From NCBI GenBank assembly GCA_947258975.1, contig CAMYKK010000015.1, forward strand, positions 20,726 to 84,725: 64,000 nt of DNA, in the 5' to 3' direction. Both the position numbers and the translations under genes were made by a program. Under the pieces are notes generated by a model. That model was not told the origin of the DNA. It worked only from the letters and a program-made list of their open reading frames with translations, and made no database searches. Below, in pieces: positions 29,606 through 40,993 of this stretch (the first letter of the stretch is position 1; each line of letters opens with the position of its first letter). This stretch comes from an uncultured Gammaproteobacteria bacterium. Lineage in GTDB: Bacteria > Pseudomonadota > Gammaproteobacteria > Arenicellales > JAANXG01.

Positions 29606-30355
29606 ATGCGTCGCCCCATAGTTGCTGGAAATTGGAAAATGAACGGTACGCGATCCGAGGCTGCAACATTGATCAGTGGAATAGTGGCCGGAGTCAACAG
29701 CGTCAACACTGCCGAAATAGTCGTCTGTCCGCCGTTTACATTGATCTCTGTCGTGGCGGACGCCCTGGCCGGCAGCGGCATCGGATATGGCGCACAGAAT
29801 CTCAACGTGCATGACGTCGGGGCCTTTACTGGAGAGGTGTCGGGTCCGATGTTGCGGGATTTGGGATGCACCTATGTGATCGTCGGTCATTCGGAACGGC
29901 GTGCTCTATACGGCGAGAGCGACGACCTCGTTGCCGACAAATTCCGTGCCGCCCAGCAGCATGGTTTAGTTCCGATACTCTGCGTTGGCGAGACTCTCGA
30001 TCAACGGGAAAAACATCAAACCGAGAAGGTGATAATTAGGCAGCTGGACGCAGTCGTTGACACCGTTGGCATCGAAGGATTTAACAAAGCGGTGATTGCA
30101 TACGAGCCGATATGGGCGATTGGCACCGGGATGACCGCGACGCCTGAACAAGCACAAGAGGTGCATCGCTTTATACGGGAAAAACTAAGCGGCCTCGACA
30201 GGAATATTGCAACGAATCTGCGTTTGCAATACGGCGGTAGCGTAAAGGGGGCAAACGCGCGAGGATTACTCGATCAACCCGATATCGATGGCGGGCTGAT
30301 CGGCGGTGCGTCACTGCAAGCCGACGAGTTCCTCAACATCTGTCGCGCTGCATAA
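29606..30355 (+). CDS. tpiA: Triosephosphate isomerase
   Basis: Interconverts dihydroxyacetone phosphate and glyceraldehyde-3-phosphate. Catalytic residues: K11 in AGNWKMN, H95 in VIVGHSERR, E167 in AYEPIWAIGTG; phosphate loop YGGSVKG and GLIGGASL. 249 aa, normal. ATG 29606 has CGAGGGA upstream; longer in-frame starts lie in repeat-derived DNA. secG follows 10 nt later, a conserved pair. Confidence 0.97.
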   Translation: MRRPIVAGNWKMNGTRSEAATLISGIVAGVNSVNTAEIVVCPPFTLISVVADALAGSGIGYGAQNLNVHDVGAFTGEVSGPMLRDLGCTYVIVGHSERRALYGESDDLVADKFRAAQQHGLVPILCVGETLDQREKHQTEKVIIRQLDAVVDTVGIEGFNKAVIAYEPIWAIGTGMTATPEQAQEVHRFIREKLSGLDRNIATNLRLQYGGSVKGANARGLLDQPDIDGGLIGGASLQADEFLNICRAA

Positions 30356-30365
30356 GTAGATTGGA

Positions 30366-30803
30366 ATGGCCAACATCTTACTCGTTATTCATGTTCTGAG
30401 CGCGGTCGCGATCGTGGTGTTGGTTTTGTTGCAGCAGGGACGCGGTGCGGATATGGGTGCGGCGTTCGGTGGCGGTTCACAGACCCTATTCGGGGCCCGC
30501 GGCTCGGCGACATTCCTGAGTAAGCTCACGACCTGGTTAGCAGCGGTATTCTTTTTTACCAGCATGGGACTGGCCTACGTGTATACCGGGGCGATCGAGT
30601 CACGCAGCGTGACCGAACAAGCGATCCCGCAAACACCGCCCGAACCGGTCCCGCTCGCGCCGGGCCAAGACATTCCAGCGACGTCCGGACAGGCCGCCCA
30701 GGATACTCAGAGCGATGTGCCGGCGGTGCCGCAACCGCGCGGGTCCGAGGGCACGGATGCAAACGATGGCGCCGGATCGAGTGATCCGCCGAAGTCACAG
30801 TAA
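30366..30803 (+). CDS. secG: Protein translocase subunit SecG
   Basis: Small SecYEG subunit. Two transmembrane helices (about 2-22 and 52-73) connected by the conserved cytoplasmic loop QQGRGADMGAAFGGGSQTLFGARGS. After residue 80 there is a long, Pro/Ala/Asp-rich low-complexity tail of about 65 residues, longer than in E. coli (110 aa total). Ends 3 nt before the tRNA-Leu. Confidence 0.95.
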   Translation: MANILLVIHVLSAVAIVVLVLLQQGRGADMGAAFGGGSQTLFGARGSATFLSKLTTWLAAVFFFTSMGLAYVYTGAIESRSVTEQAIPQTPPEPVPLAPGQDIPATSGQAAQDTQSDVPAVPQPRGSEGTDANDGAGSSDPPKSQ

Positions 30804-30806
30804 AGG

Positions 30807-30891
30807 GCCGAAGTGGTGGAATTGGTAGACACGCCGTCTTGAGGGGGCGGTGGCGCGAGCCGTGCCGGTTCGAGTCCGGCCTTCGGCACCA
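30807..30891 (+). tRNA. tRNA-Leu (GAG)
   Basis: 85-nt class II tRNA. Acceptor GCCGAAG pairs with CTTCGGC; A73 and an encoded CCA end it (30888-30891). D-loop GTGGAATTGGTAGAC, anticodon stem CCGTC/GGCGG with loop TTGAGGG (anticodon GAG), a variable arm GGCGCGAGCCG and T-arm GCCGG-TTCGAGT-CCGGC. Position between secG and nuoA is conserved in many gammaproteobacteria. Confidence 0.97.
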
Positions 30892-31249
30892 CTGATAAGG
30901 AATGCGATACAATTGTCCATAGATAGCTTCGCAGACGAAAACATTTGGTGTGAGCAGCACGTCAAACATCCCAACAAGACCAACAGCCCGGGCCGTGGGC
31001 GAGGCGTTCCATGGCACGATGCATGGCTTGGGAAGACAGCGCGCCGCACGACTTCTTGCTTTCTTGACTTGCCGCGGGGCTACACCTAGACTCTGGTGCG
31101 GTCTTTAATCTGCGTGTAGTGGGGTACGGCACCCTTAACCACTTGCGTGCGGCTTTACTCACCCCGTGTGCACACAGTTGGGGCCGCAGCGCGTCTCACC
31201 AGGGGGCGTACGGGAGACGCGTGTCTCGAAATACGAAGTTGAGAGCGTA
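30892..31249. other. Intergenic region tRNA-Leu to nuoA
   Basis: About 360 nt. Contains a promoter candidate for the nuo operon (31064-31092) and a leader of about 150 nt. No other gene seen. Confidence 0.5.
31064..31092 (+). promoter_or_regulatory. Candidate promoter of the nuo operon
   Basis: TTGACT (31064-31069) and TAGACT (31087-31092) with a 17-nt spacer; predicted start near 31099. Confidence 0.5.
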
Positions 31250-31606
31250 ATGCTACAGAACTACGTCCCGATTCTGATATTTCTTGGCATCGGCGCGATC
31301 GTCGGCATCGGGGCCATCGCGTTCAGCCGGGTTATCGCCCCCAGCAAGCCTACGCACGAGAAGGGGTCGCCCTACGAGTGCGGCTTCGAGGCATTCGAAG
31401 ATTCGCGCATGAAATTCGATGTGCGCTTTTACCTGGTCGCAATTCTATTCATAATCTTCGATCTTGAGATCGCATTCCTGTTTCCGTGGGCGGTGGTGTT
31501 GGACGAGATCGGCATGTTTGGATTTTTGTCGATGATGTTGTTCCTAGGGATCTTGGTGGTCGGATTCATATACGAATGGGTAAAGGGTGCTTTGGAGTGG
31601 GAGTAG
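31250..31606 (+). CDS. nuoA: NADH-quinone oxidoreductase subunit A
   Basis: 118-aa membrane subunit of complex I with three transmembrane helices. Conserved loop [12 protein letters not shown] (with the Cys that neighbours the quinone channel) and [29 protein letters not shown] 31250; an upstream in-frame GTG/ATG frame adds no homology. First gene of a 14-gene operon in standard order nuoA-N. Confidence 0.96.
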   Translation: MLQNYVPILIFLGIGAIVGIGAIAFSRVIAPSKPTHEKGSPYECGFEAFEDSRMKFDVRFYLVAILFIIFDLEIAFLFPWAVVLDEIGMFGFLSMMLFLGILVVGFIYEWVKGALEWE

Positions 31607-31609
31607 GAC

Positions 31610-32086
31610 GTGTCTATCGAAGGCATACTTGAACAAGGTTGGGTCACCACGACCGCAGACAAGCTGATCAACTGGACGCGAACCAGTTCGATGTGGCCGG
31701 TGACATTCGGACTCGCGTGCTGCGCGGTCGAAATGATGCAGGCCGGGGCGTCACGGTATGATCTCGATCGCTTCGGCATCATGTTTCGTCCCAGTCCCCG
31801 GCAATCGGACGTGATGATTGTCGCCGGCACCCTCGTCAACAAAATGGCACCGGCATTGCGTAAAGTCTACGATCAAATGCCGGAACCCAAGTGGGTGATC
31901 TCCATGGGATCGTGCGCCAACGGTGGAGGTTACTATCACTATTCTTATGCTGTGGTTCGTGGTTGTGATCGAATCATCCCAGTGGATGTCTATGTGCCGG
32001 GGTGCCCACCCACGGCTGAGGCGTTGTTATACGGTATTCTTCAACTTCAGAAGAAGATCCGCCGTACCAACACGATTGCTCGTTAG
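31610..32086 (+). CDS. nuoB: NADH-quinone oxidoreductase subunit B
   Basis: Carries the N2 [4Fe-4S] cluster that reduces quinone. Ligands: the tandem LACCAVEM pair, SMGSCAN and [10 protein letters not shown]. 158 aa. GTG start 3 nt after nuoA. Peripheral arm, cytoplasmic side. Confidence 0.97.
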   Translation: MSIEGILEQGWVTTTADKLINWTRTSSMWPVTFGLACCAVEMMQAGASRYDLDRFGIMFRPSPRQSDVMIVAGTLVNKMAPALRKVYDQMPEPKWVISMGSCANGGGYYHYSYAVVRGCDRIIPVDVYVPGCPPTAEALLYGILQLQKKIRRTNTIAR

Positions 32087-32102
32087 CGGACGTTAACGAA
32101 GT

Positions 32103-32711
32103 ATGGCGACTTGTGAGGTAATCGCGGCACGCGCCACCCAGCTACTCGGAGATGCTATCGTAAGCACCAACGAGCATCGCGGTGAAATCACATTTGAGGT
32201 CGACGCCTCCCGCGTAAAAATGGTGTGCGAATCGTTTCGCGACAACCCATCGTTACAATGTGAAGAATTGATTGACCTATGCGGCGTGGATTATTCGACC
32301 TATGGACAGGAGGATCCGAGTGTGCCGCAACCGGCTATGCGCTACGCGGTCGTCTATCACCTGCTGTCCGTAGGCCACAATCACCGCGTCCGCCTCAAGG
32401 CCTTTATCGGCGACGATGCGCCGGTAATCGATTCCGTCGTGGACGTATGGGCGTCAGCGAACTGGTTCGAACGCGAGGCGTTTGACCTGTTCGGTATTGT
32501 CTTCGCAGGCCACCCGGATCTTCGCAGAATACTCACCGATTATGGCTTTATCGGGCATCCGTTCCGCAAGGATTTTCCATTGATTGGCAACGTCGAGATG
32601 CGTTACGACCCGGAAAAGGGTCGGGTGGTATATCAACCGGTCACCATCGATGCGCGCACCCTGGTGCCGCGGGTTATACGAGAGGAGGGCTTCGGTGACC
32701 GAAATTCGTAA
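32103..32711 (+). CDS. nuoC: NADH-quinone oxidoreductase subunit C
   Basis: 30-kDa-type subunit of the connecting module. VDYSTYG, a central beta fold and the signature [29 protein letters not shown] with [11 protein letters not shown]. 202 aa. Separate from NuoD, unlike the E. coli NuoCD fusion. Its last 17 nt overlap nuoD. Confidence 0.96.
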   Translation: MATCEVIAARATQLLGDAIVSTNEHRGEITFEVDASRVKMVCESFRDNPSLQCEELIDLCGVDYSTYGQEDPSVPQPAMRYAVVYHLLSVGHNHRVRLKAFIGDDAPVIDSVVDVWASANWFEREAFDLFGIVFAGHPDLRRILTDYGFIGHPFRKDFPLIGNVEMRYDPEKGRVVYQPVTIDARTLVPRVIREEGFGDRNS

Positions 32712-33948
32712 CTACACGATGAATTTTGGCCCCCAACACCCCGCAGCACATGGGGTGTTGAGGTTGGTCATGGAAATGGATGGAGAGGTGATTGAGCGCC
32801 TCGACCCACATATCGGATTGTTGCATAGGGGCACCGAAAAACTCGCGGAGCATAAACCTTTCAACCAAAGCATTGGTTACATGGACCGCCTGGACTACGT
32901 ATCCATGATGTGCAACGAGCACGGGTATGTTCGCGCGATCGAAAAATTGCTGGGCATTGAGCCACCGGAACGCGCGCAATATATAAGGGTGATGTTCGAC
33001 GAGATCACGCGCATCTTGAATCACTTGTTGTGGTTGGGCACCCACGGGCTCGATCTGGGGGCGATGACTATGTTCCTATATTGCTTCCGGGAACGGGAAG
33101 ATCTCATGGACTGTTACGAAGCTGTGTCCGGAGCGCGTATGCACGCCACTTATTACCGCCCCGGCGGCGTGTACCGTGATCTTCCCAATCAGATGCCGCA
33201 ATACGAGCCGACCAAAATACACGGCAAGAAAGACGTGGCGCGCATGAACGAGGTCCGGCAGGGTTCTCTGCTCGATTTCATCTGGGACTTCACTGAACGT
33301 TTTCCAGGATGTGTGGACGACTATGAAACCCTGTTGACCGATAATCGGATCTGGAAGCAACGCACTGTCGGTATTGGCGTCGTGACCCCCGAGCGCGCGT
33401 TACAGCTGGGATTTAGCGGTGTGATGTTGCGTGGCTCCGGGATCGAATGGGATCTGCGCAAAAAGCAGCCCTATGCCGCTTACGATCGCATGGATTTCGA
33501 CATTCCGGTAGGTGTCGGCGGGGATTGTTATGATCGTTATTTGGTGCGCATCGAAGAGATGCGGCAGTCGAACCGTATTATCCGTCAGTGCGTACGTTGG
33601 TTGAAACAAAATCCCGGTCCAGTCATGGCCGAGAACCGTAAGATTTCGCCACCAAGCCGTGCCGAGATGAAGGGTGATATGGAATCATTGATCCACCACT
33701 TCAAATTATTTACCGAAGGATATTGTGTTCCAGAGGGAGAGGCGTATGCGGCGGTAGAAGCCCCCAAAGGCGAATTCGGTTGTTACGTGATATCGGACGG
33801 CGCCAACAAACCCTACCGTCTAAAAATTCGTGCTCCCGGTTTCGCCCATCTTGCTTCTATCCACGAGATGTGTCGCGGCCATATGCTGGCCGATGTGGTA
33901 GCGGTTATCGGTACTCAGGACATCGTATTTGGAGAGATTGACAGGTAA
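32695..33948 (+). CDS. nuoD: NADH-quinone oxidoreductase subunit D
   Basis: 49-kDa subunit that forms the quinone pocket with Nuo[18 protein letters not shown] (quinone-site His), [22 protein letters not shown] and the C-terminal [23 protein letters not shown] end. Start GTG 32695 is preceded by GAGGAGGG and overlaps nuoC; 417 aa. Confidence 0.97.
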   Translation: MTEIRNYTMNFGPQHPAAHGVLRLVMEMDGEVIERLDPHIGLLHRGTEKLAEHKPFNQSIGYMDRLDYVSMMCNEHGYVRAIEKLLGIEPPERAQYIRVMFDEITRILNHLLWLGTHGLDLGAMTMFLYCFREREDLMDCYEAVSGARMHATYYRPGGVYRDLPNQMPQYEPTKIHGKKDVARMNEVRQGSLLDFIWDFTERFPGCVDDYETLLTDNRIWKQRTVGIGVVTPERALQLGFSGVMLRGSGIEWDLRKKQPYAAYDRMDFDIPVGVGGDCYDRYLVRIEEMRQSNRIIRQCVRWLKQNPGPVMAENRKISPPSRAEMKGDMESLIHHFKLFTEGYCVPEGEAYAAVEAPKGEFGCYVISDGANKPYRLKIRAPGFAHLASIHEMCRGHMLADVVAVIGTQDIVFGEIDR

Positions 33949-33953
33949 CCAAG

Positions 33954-34436
33954 ATGTTATCCGAGCAGGCCGTAAACGAGATCAATCGTGAGATCGATAA
34001 ATATCCCACGGAACAAAAACAGGCGGCGCTGATGGCCACGCTCAGCATTGCGCAGCGCGAGGTAGGCCATCTGAGCAAAGAGGTGATGGACTGGGTTGCC
34101 GGATTCTTGAATGTACCGCCGATTCGTGTGCGTGAGGTTGCGACATTTTATTCCATGTATGATTTGGAGCCGGTTGGAAAGCGGAAGATCTGTGTGTGCA
34201 CCAATATCTCCTGCATGCTCCGCGGGTCCGATGAAGTAATTCAACATATCGAGAAGCGGCTTGGTATCAAGGTCGGGGAAACGACGCCTGACGGCGGGAT
34301 AACCCTCACGGAAGTCGAGTGCCTCGGTGCGTGTGCAGACGCGCCGATGATGCAGATCGGTGATGATTACCTCGAAAACCTGACCCCGGATCGAATCGAC
34401 GCAATCCTGGATCAATTGGAGACCACCAATGCCTGA
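33954..34436 (+). CDS. nuoE: NADH-quinone oxidoreductase subunit E
   Basis: 24-kDa subunit with a thioredoxin-like [2Fe-2S] cluster (N1a): [11 protein letters not shown] for the first two Cys and [11 protein letters not shown] for the second pair. 160 aa. Ends 8 nt inside the start of nuoF. Confidence 0.96.
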   Translation: MLSEQAVNEINREIDKYPTEQKQAALMATLSIAQREVGHLSKEVMDWVAGFLNVPPIRVREVATFYSMYDLEPVGKRKICVCTNISCMLRGSDEVIQHIEKRLGIKVGETTPDGGITLTEVECLGACADAPMMQIGDDYLENLTPDRIDAILDQLETTNA

Positions 34437-35730
34437 AGTGCGAGTGTGCCTGCCGCAGCCCGGAGTCGAGAAACCCTGGACCCTGGCGTCCTATCGAAGT
34501 ACCGGTGGATATCAGGCGTGGGAACAGATACTCCGGGAAAAGACGACTGCAGATGAGATCATCGAACAGATCAAGGCCTCCGGATTGCGTGGCCGTGGCG
34601 GTGCCGGTTTTCCCACCGGGCTGAAGATGACTTTCATGCCGCGCAGCACACCGGGCCAGAAATATCTGGTTTGCAACTCCGATGAGGGCGAGCCTGGGAC
34701 GTGCAAGGATCGCGACATCCTGCGTTTCAACCCGCATGCCTTGATCGAGGGTATGGCGATCTCCGGGTATGCGATTGGCGCTAGCGTCGGCTACAACTAC
34801 ATCCGTGGTGAGTTTGTCGAGCCGTATCAGCGGTTTGAGCAAGCGCTGAACGAGGCCCGCGACGCTGGGTTACTCGGTACCGACATCCTCGGCACCGGGG
34901 TCGATTTTGATATCCACACCCATCGCGGTGCCGGCGCGTATATCTGTGGTGAAGAAACGGCGTTATTAGAGTCCATTGAGGGCAAGAAGGGTCAGCCGAG
35001 ATTTAAACCTCCGTTTCCGGCGCAATACGGCCTGTTCGGCCGGCCGACGACCGTCAACAATACCGAGACTCTGGCCTCCCTGCCCACCATCATGCGTAAC
35101 GGTGGTCAATGGTTCTTGGAATTAGGGTTGCCGAACAACGGCGGCACCAAGATTTTCTCGATCTCCGGGCATGTCAATAAGCCCGGGAACTTTGAAGTCC
35201 CAATGGGTACGCCGTTCGTCGAGCTGTTGGATATGGCCGGCGGCGTTCGTGAAGGAAAAAAGCTCAAAGCAGTGATCCCAGGCGGTTCCTCGGTTCCGGT
35301 CATGCCGGCGGATGTCGTCATGGGCTGCAACATGGATTATGACTCGTTGGCAAAGGCGGGTTCCATGCTTGGCGCCGGGTCGGTAATCGTCATGGATGAA
35401 GATACATGCATGGTGCGGGTGTTAGAGCGGATTGCCTATTTCTACTACGAGGAATCTTGCGGACAATGTACGCCCTGCCGCGAAGGCACGGGTTGGCTAT
35501 ACCGTACTATTCACCGCATCCGTGCGGGGAAGGGCCGGCCGGAGGATCTCGATATGCTCGTGGATTTGGCCAACCGTATCGAGGGCCGCACCATCTGTGC
35601 TTTAGGTGATGCTGCTGCGTGGCCGGTTCAGAGTTTCCTCAAACATTTTCGCGGCGAGTTTGAGGCGATGATAACGCCCAGGCAGCGTAGACCGGCCAAT
35701 CTGCGGCAAACGGAAGCGGCAATCTATTAA
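34429..35730 (+). CDS. nuoF: NADH-quinone oxidoreductase subunit F
   Basis: NADH- and FMN-binding subunit. [13 protein letters not shown] (FMN/NADH glycine loop), [33 protein letters not shown], and the N3 [4Fe-4S] ligands [12 protein letters not shown] with a later Cys in [14 protein letters not shown]. 433 aa. Unlike all other nuo genes it is followed by a 309-nt gap before nuoG. Confidence 0.97.
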   Translation: MPEVRVCLPQPGVEKPWTLASYRSTGGYQAWEQILREKTTADEIIEQIKASGLRGRGGAGFPTGLKMTFMPRSTPGQKYLVCNSDEGEPGTCKDRDILRFNPHALIEGMAISGYAIGASVGYNYIRGEFVEPYQRFEQALNEARDAGLLGTDILGTGVDFDIHTHRGAGAYICGEETALLESIEGKKGQPRFKPPFPAQYGLFGRPTTVNNTETLASLPTIMRNGGQWFLELGLPNNGGTKIFSISGHVNKPGNFEVPMGTPFVELLDMAGGVREGKKLKAVIPGGSSVPVMPADVVMGCNMDYDSLAKAGSMLGAGSVIVMDEDTCMVRVLERIAYFYYEESCGQCTPCREGTGWLYRTIHRIRAGKGRPEDLDMLVDLANRIEGRTICALGDAAAWPVQSFLKHFRGEFEAMITPRQRRPANLRQTEAAIY

Positions 35731-36039
35731 CCCGAATACGGCACCCAGGCGGCAAGAGAAAGGAGCTAACAAGTTGTTTGCAATAATAAATTTGATCAAT
35801 GCCCGGGGTAAGAATTCGCCCACGAGTATGTGCCTATCCCGGCGTTGGCGCGGCCGTGAACGCCCGGATTTGCGCTTCGGGCAAGCTAAAAGCGGGAGTC
35901 GTAGTCACGGACTCCGACCCCTACTCTTCATTGCTCCGGCGCGGCCCCCGGCCGCCCGACACTGCGGCTACGCGCAGCACAAGTCCCATCGCCATTGTCT
36001 GGGATCCTTGATGTGGTACACGGGCTAAAGGGATCACAA
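35731..36039. repeat. Repeat-containing gap inside the nuo operon (dispersed family copy 4)
   Basis: 309 nt between nuoF and nuoG. The core CACTGCGGCTACGCGCAGCA (35960-35979) and tail ATTGTCTGGGATCCTTGATG match the intergenic family. A GGGAGTC / GGACTCC hairpin sits near 35899-35919. AAAGGAG (35758-35764) near the start looks like a Shine-Dalgarno with no good start codon behind it. No convincing gene. Confidence 0.6.
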
Positions 36040-38403
36040 ATGCCAACCATTGAGATTGACGGCAGAACACTGGAGGTCGAAGCAGGAAAGATGGTGATAC
36101 AGGCCGCTGATGAGGCCGGCATTTACATCCCGCGTTTTTGTTATCACTCAAAGCTTTCTATTGCGGCCAATTGCCGCATGTGTATGGTGGAGATCGAGAA
36201 GGCCCCCAAGCCGATGCCTGCTTGCGCAACTCCGATCACCGACGGGATGAAGATATTCACCGCTTCGCCCGTGGCGGTAGAGGCTCAGAAGGGGACGATG
36301 GAATTTCTGTTAATCAACCATCCTCTCGACTGCCCGGTGTGTGACCAAGGTGGCGAGTGTCCGTTGCAGGACCAAGCCATGGGTTACGGTAAGGATGTGT
36401 CCAGATTCACCGAGAATAAGCGCGTCGTGAAAGACAAGGACATCGGCCCCCTCATCGCAACCGAAATGACGCGGTGTATACACTGCACTCGCTGTGTACG
36501 ATATGGCCAGGAGATTGCCGGAATCATGGAACTCGGGGCCACCGGCCGTGGCGAGCACATGGAGATCGGCGCCTACGTGGGCCGCACCGTCGATTCAGAA
36601 CTTTCGGGGAACATGGTCGATCTGTGTCCCGTGGGCGCGCTGACGAATAAGCCTTACCGGTTTACGGCCCGGGCCTGGGAGTTGGTCGCCGGGTTAGGAG
36701 TCAGTCCCCACGACTGCGTCGGCTCGAATCTTGAGATGCACAGCTTGCGTAATGTCGTCAAGCGTGTGCTACCGGCTGAAAATGATGAGATCAACGAGTG
36801 TTGGTTGTCTGATCGTGATCGCTTTAGTTACCAATCTTTTGATAGCGAAGACCGTTTGCTGGTCCCGAAGATACAAGAGGCAGGTAAGTGGTTAGAAACG
36901 GACTGGGAGACTGCCCTCCGCTATACGGTGCAAGGCATTAGAGCTGTGCTACAACACCATAGTGCACAACAAGTGGGGGCGCTCGTGAGCCCCACTGCGA
37001 CCCTGGAGGAGTTTTATTTAATACAGAAGTTGATGCGGTCCTTCGGGTGTCACAACGTCGACCACCGCTTGCGGCAGTCGGATTTCAGCGATGATGACAT
37101 CGCACCGTTGTTTCCTGCTTTGGGATCGTCTATCCAACAACTGGAGCAGGCCGAGGCAATTTTGTTGATTGGAGCCAACATCCGGAAGGATCAGCCGCTG
37201 TTGGGTTTGCGTGTACGCAAGGCTTATCTGCGAGGCGCACGCATCATGGCCATAAACAGCATGGATTACCCATTTCATTTTGGTCTTGCCGGTAAGGCAG
37301 TTGTCGCCCCTGAACAGTTACCCTACGTATTGGCCCGTGTAGTGGCGGCGATGGGAGACGGAGGAGAATTGCCCCCGGGCCTGCGTGCCTGGGCCGTGGA
37401 TGCGCCGACGCAGACCGAGCGCAAGATAGCCGACGATCTAAAAAAAGCCGGCGAAAACGCGCATATCATCTTAGGTCTTTCGGCCATTGCGCATCCTTCG
37501 TTTTCGGTATTGCGAGGTTTGGCGCAGGCGATTCACGCTCTGACCGGGGCCCGATTCGGGACGGTATCGGAGGCCAACAGCCCAGCCGGGTGGCTGGCGG
37601 GTTGCGTCCCACACCGCGGGCCGCTCGCTCAGGGCGTTGGTGATGGCGGTATGCATGCCGTTGACATGCTTCGTGATCCTCGCAAGGCCTATCTGCTGCT
37701 CGGCGTGGAACCTGAATACGATTGTCTCGAAAGCCGGTTCGCGGGGGAGGCGATGGCATCTGCCGAATTCGTGGTGCGGATGACGGCGTTTGACATTGAA
37801 GACGGCCGTCCCGGTGATGTCTTGCTGCCGATCGTTCCGTTCAGTGAGACCTCAGGCACCTACGTGAACTGCGAGGGACGCGCACAAAGTACGGCCGCGG
37901 TAGTGGCGCCGAAAGGTGAGGCACGGCCGTTATGGAAGGTGCTGCGCGTACTTGGCAACCTGTTGGACCAACCAGGCTTTGATTACATGTCCTCACAGGA
38001 GGTCCGGCGGGAGTTGACATGGGACAGTGATATTTCCTCCAGCCCGGACGGCGGTACGCGGCGGCTGAGCGAGCCCGCCACGCGGGCAAACGGCAAAGGT
38101 ATCGATGTTGAGCGAGTGGTAGACGTGCCATTATATAAAGTCGATCAGTACGTACGACGGGCACCGGCGCTACAGGCCACGAGGGACACGCCGGTACCGG
38201 CGGCGTACATGAACTCGGAACAAGCCAGCAAATTGACGGTAGTAAACGGCGACCGTATTCATGCACACATGGGTGAGTCGAGCATCGAACTCAATCTGAT
38301 CATTGACGAACGTGTGCCGACGCACAGCGTTTACATCCCGTCGGGTTACCCGGAGACGGCGCCCCTGGGGGGGGTGGGTATGGTCCGAATCGTGAAGGTG
38401 TAA
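36040..38403 (+). CDS. nuoG: NADH-quinone oxidoreductase subunit G
   Basis: 787-aa peripheral-arm subunit. N-terminal [2Fe-2S] N1b domain ([25 protein letters not shown]), then the His/Cys [4Fe-4S] N5 block ([18 protein letters not shown]), the 2x[4Fe-4S]-type motif [13 protein letters not shown] with a later Cys in DLCPVGAL, then a long molybdopterin-oxidoreductase-like domain without cofactor. ATG 36040 gives the natural MPTIEIDGR start; an in-frame start at 35995 lies in repeat DNA. Confidence 0.96.
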   Translation: MPTIEIDGRTLEVEAGKMVIQAADEAGIYIPRFCYHSKLSIAANCRMCMVEIEKAPKPMPACATPITDGMKIFTASPVAVEAQKGTMEFLLINHPLDCPVCDQGGECPLQDQAMGYGKDVSRFTENKRVVKDKDIGPLIATEMTRCIHCTRCVRYGQEIAGIMELGATGRGEHMEIGAYVGRTVDSELSGNMVDLCPVGALTNKPYRFTARAWELVAGLGVSPHDCVGSNLEMHSLRNVVKRVLPAENDEINECWLSDRDRFSYQSFDSEDRLLVPKIQEAGKWLETDWETALRYTVQGIRAVLQHHSAQQVGALVSPTATLEEFYLIQKLMRSFGCHNVDHRLRQSDFSDDDIAPLFPALGSSIQQLEQAEAILLIGANIRKDQPLLGLRVRKAYLRGARIMAINSMDYPFHFGLAGKAVVAPEQLPYVLARVVAAMGDGGELPPGLRAWAVDAPTQTERKIADDLKKAGENAHIILGLSAIAHPSFSVLRGLAQAIHALTGARFGTVSEANSPAGWLAGCVPHRGPLAQGVGDGGMHAVDMLRDPRKAYLLLGVEPEYDCLESRFAGEAMASAEFVVRMTAFDIEDGRPGDVLLPIVPFSETSGTYVNCEGRAQSTAAVVAPKGEARPLWKVLRVLGNLLDQPGFDYMSSQEVRRELTWDSDISSSPDGGTRRLSEPATRANGKGIDVERVVDVPLYKVDQYVRRAPALQATRDTPVPAAYMNSEQASKLTVVNGDRIHAHMGESSIELNLIIDERVPTHSVYIPSGYPETAPLGGVGMVRIVKV

Positions 38404-38407
38404 ACAG

Positions 38408-39448
38408 ATGGATTTGATGCTCTCCTACATGCAGGGTTGGCCGGGATGGATTCAAGTGACGTTAATAAACGTTGTCAAGATATTGTTGATTTTGATACCG
38501 CTGTTGCTGGCGGTGGCTTATACGACGTATGCGGAGCGCAAGTTGATCGGTTATATGCAGATCCGCATTGGACCCAATCGGGTCGGTCCGCGAGGTTGGT
38601 TGCAACCCATCGCGGACGCCCTCAAGCTGTTGCTCAAAGAAACGGCAATACCGACCAATGCCAATCGCTATTTATTTCAACTGGCGCCGGTCATATCGAT
38701 CACCGCGGCGCTGGCGGCGTGGGCGGTTATGCCAATATCCGATACCTTGGTGTTGTCCAACATCGATGCCAGCTTGCTCTATATCTTGGCGTTGACGTCC
38801 ATGGGAGTTTACGGAGTCATCATCGCTGGTTGGGCGTCCAACTCCAAGTACGCCTTTCTAGGGGCTATGCGATCGGCGGCGCAGATCGTCGCATACGAGA
38901 TCGCCATGGGTTTTGCACTGGTTGGCGTGTTGATGGCCGCAGGCAGCCTGAACCTCGGCGACATTGTCCGCGGCCAGCAAGGCAGCGTTCTAGATTGGTA
39001 TATCTGGCCTTTGTTCCCACTGTTCCTGGTTTATTTTATTTCCGGCGTTGCGGAAACGAATCGTGCGCCTTTTGACGTCGTCGAAGGCGAGTCGGAGTTG
39101 GTTGCGGGATTTCACGTGGAGTACTCGGGCATGGCGTTCGCCGTTTTTTTTATGGCCGAGTACGCCAATATCATTCTGATCTCGGCGTTGACGGCAGTAA
39201 TGTTTTTAGGTGGATGGTATGCGCCGATAAATACACCGTTTACCTTAATACCGCCGGGATTGTGGTTCATCGGCAAGACCGCATTTGTATTGTTCTTTTT
39301 CTTGTGGTTTCGCGCCACGTTTCCGCGTTATCGGTATGATCAAATCATGCGGCTGGGTTGGAAGGTATTCATTCCGATAACCTTGGTATGGATAGTGGTA
39401 TTGGGCTTTTTCATGTTTTTCACTCCATTTGGCCATTTGTTTCACTGA
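38408..39448 (+). CDS. nuoH: NADH-quinone oxidoreductase subunit H
   Basis: 346-aa membrane subunit with about eight helices that closes the quinone cavity. [41 protein letters not shown] and [20 protein letters not shown] (the conserved acidic loop) are all present. Confidence 0.97.
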   Translation: MDLMLSYMQGWPGWIQVTLINVVKILLILIPLLLAVAYTTYAERKLIGYMQIRIGPNRVGPRGWLQPIADALKLLLKETAIPTNANRYLFQLAPVISITAALAAWAVMPISDTLVLSNIDASLLYILALTSMGVYGVIIAGWASNSKYAFLGAMRSAAQIVAYEIAMGFALVGVLMAAGSLNLGDIVRGQQGSVLDWYIWPLFPLFLVYFISGVAETNRAPFDVVEGESELVAGFHVEYSGMAFAVFFMAEYANIILISALTAVMFLGGWYAPINTPFTLIPPGLWFIGKTAFVLFFFLWFRATFPRYRYDQIMRLGWKVFIPITLVWIVVLGFFMFFTPFGHLFH

Positions 39449-39464
39449 TGCGAGCTGGGTTCCT

Positions 39465-39956
39465 ATGAATGCGAGGGTAAGGCAGTTATTTCGAAGTTTC
39501 TTACTGTGGGAACTGCTGAAAGGTCTGCAGGTGACGGGCAAACACTTGTTCGCAAGAAAAATAACCGTCCAATATCCCGAGGAGAAAACTCCGAAATCAC
39601 CCCGATTTCGTGGATTGCATGCATTGCGTCGGTATCCCAATGGAGAAGAAAGGTGTATCGCATGCAAGCTATGCGAAGCGGTGTGTCCAGCGGCGGCCAT
39701 CACTATCGAGTCGGAAGAGCGGGAAGATGGGACACGCCGCACGACTCGGTATGATATTGATCTGTTTAAATGCATCTATTGTGGATTTTGCGAAGAGGCA
39801 TGCCCGGTTGACTCTATTGTCGAAACGCATATCCATGAATTTCACTTCGAAAATCGCGGTGAGAATGTGATTACTAAAGAGCAACTGTTGGCGGTCGGTG
39901 ACAAATATGAAGCGGAAATCGCCGCAGCGCGAAGCGCGGATGCAATGTATAGATAG
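39465..39956 (+). CDS. nuoI: NADH-quinone oxidoreductase subunit I
   Basis: 163-aa ferredoxin-like subunit with two [4Fe-4S] clusters (N6a/N6b): [12 protein letters not shown] and [14 protein letters not shown]. Begins [21 protein letters not shown], which fixes ATG 39465. Connects NuoB/N2 to the rest of the redox chain. Confidence 0.96.
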   Translation: MNARVRQLFRSFLLWELLKGLQVTGKHLFARKITVQYPEEKTPKSPRFRGLHALRRYPNGEERCIACKLCEAVCPAAAITIESEEREDGTRRTTRYDIDLFKCIYCGFCEEACPVDSIVETHIHEFHFENRGENVITKEQLLAVGDKYEAEIAAARSADAMYR

Positions 39957-40067
39957 AAGCTACAATACGCTTGAGGAACAGCAGAATATAAACAACAACG
40001 AAACGGGATAAGAAGGTATCGCAAGTTGCCGGACGTAGTTCCGGCGATCATAACAAATCAAATTCCA

Positions 40068-40685
40068 ATGTCATTTACACAACTGGCTTTTTATTTTTTT
40101 GCGGCGGTGATGGTTCTCGCCTCCACGATGGTCATAACCATTCGCAATCCGGTCAAGGCAGCGTTGTTTCTGGTGCTTGCGTTTGTCAGTGGCGCGTGCG
40201 TTTGGATGACACTCGAGGCGGAGTTTCTTGCCATCGTGTTGGTTCTTGTATACGTCGGTGCGGTGATGGTGCTATTCCTGTTCGTGGTGATGATGTTGGA
40301 TGTCAACTTGACCCGGCTTCGTGAAGGATTCGGAGAGTATTTGCCTATTGGCGGGCTGGTCGCAGTATTGATGGTGCTGGAAATGGTAATCGTGCTGAGT
40401 GCTGACAGCTTTGACCAACAAAACATGCCCCGTCCGGAACCCCAGGCAGAAGGTTACAGCAACACCAAGGAATTGGGCCGGTTACTTTACACATTCTACG
40501 TATACCCGTTTGAACTTGCCGCCATCATTTTGCTGGTCGCCATTATCGCGGCAATAGCGTTGACGTTGCGCAAACGGCCACAGACGAAGTACCAGAATCC
40601 GGCCGAGCAGGTGGCGGTACGTCGTGAAGACCGCGTCCGATTGGTGAAAATGGCGGCCGAAAGACGCAAGGATAACCAACCATGA
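40068..40685 (+). CDS. nuoJ: NADH-quinone oxidoreductase subunit J
   Basis: 205-aa membrane subunit with five helices; [17 protein letters not shown] is the signature with the functional pi-bulge helix. ATG 40068 is the homology-based start but lacks a Shine-Dalgarno. A TTG at 40026 in frame has AAGAAGG upstream and would add 14 residues. The gap of 111 nt after nuoI is longer than usual. The C-terminus overlaps nuoK by 4 nt. Confidence 0.94.
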   Translation: MSFTQLAFYFFAAVMVLASTMVITIRNPVKAALFLVLAFVSGACVWMTLEAEFLAIVLVLVYVGAVMVLFLFVVMMLDVNLTRLREGFGEYLPIGGLVAVLMVLEMVIVLSADSFDQQNMPRPEPQAEGYSNTKELGRLLYTFYVYPFELAAIILLVAIIAAIALTLRKRPQTKYQNPAEQVAVRREDRVRLVKMAAERRKDNQP

Positions 40686-40987
40686 TTCCCCTTGCTCACT
40701 ATCTGATTCTCGGTGCAATCATGTTCGCCTTGAGCGTGATCGGAATATTCTTGAACCGAAAGAACGTCGTTATACTGCTGATGTCCATTGAATTACTTCT
40801 GCTTGCAATAAATACAAATTTTCTCGCATTTTCTCATTACCTGCAGGATACCGCCGGTCAGGTGTTTGTTTTTTTTATCCTCACCGTGGCCGCCGCAGAG
40901 TCCGCTATTGGGCTGGCGATACTAATCGTATTGTTCCGAAATCGTCATACCATCAACGTGGAAGATTTGGATACGCTGAAGGGATAA
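40682..40987 (+). CDS. nuoK: NADH-quinone oxidoreductase subunit K
   Basis: 101-aa, three-helix membrane subunit (MrpC-like). Contains the two membrane glutamates typical of NuoK (in [14 protein letters not shown] and [13 protein letters not shown]). Coupled to nuoJ by overlap. Confidence 0.96.
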   Translation: MIPLAHYLILGAIMFALSVIGIFLNRKNVVILLMSIELLLLAINTNFLAFSHYLQDTAGQVFVFFILTVAAAESAIGLAILIVLFRNRHTINVEDLDTLKG

Positions 40988-40993
40988 CGAACT

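Noticed and set aside
35774..36028. 84-aa ORF starting TTG after AAAGGAG in the nuoF-nuoG gap
   Set aside because: The translation follows the dispersed repeat and has no family; the ribosome site more likely belonged to nuoG.
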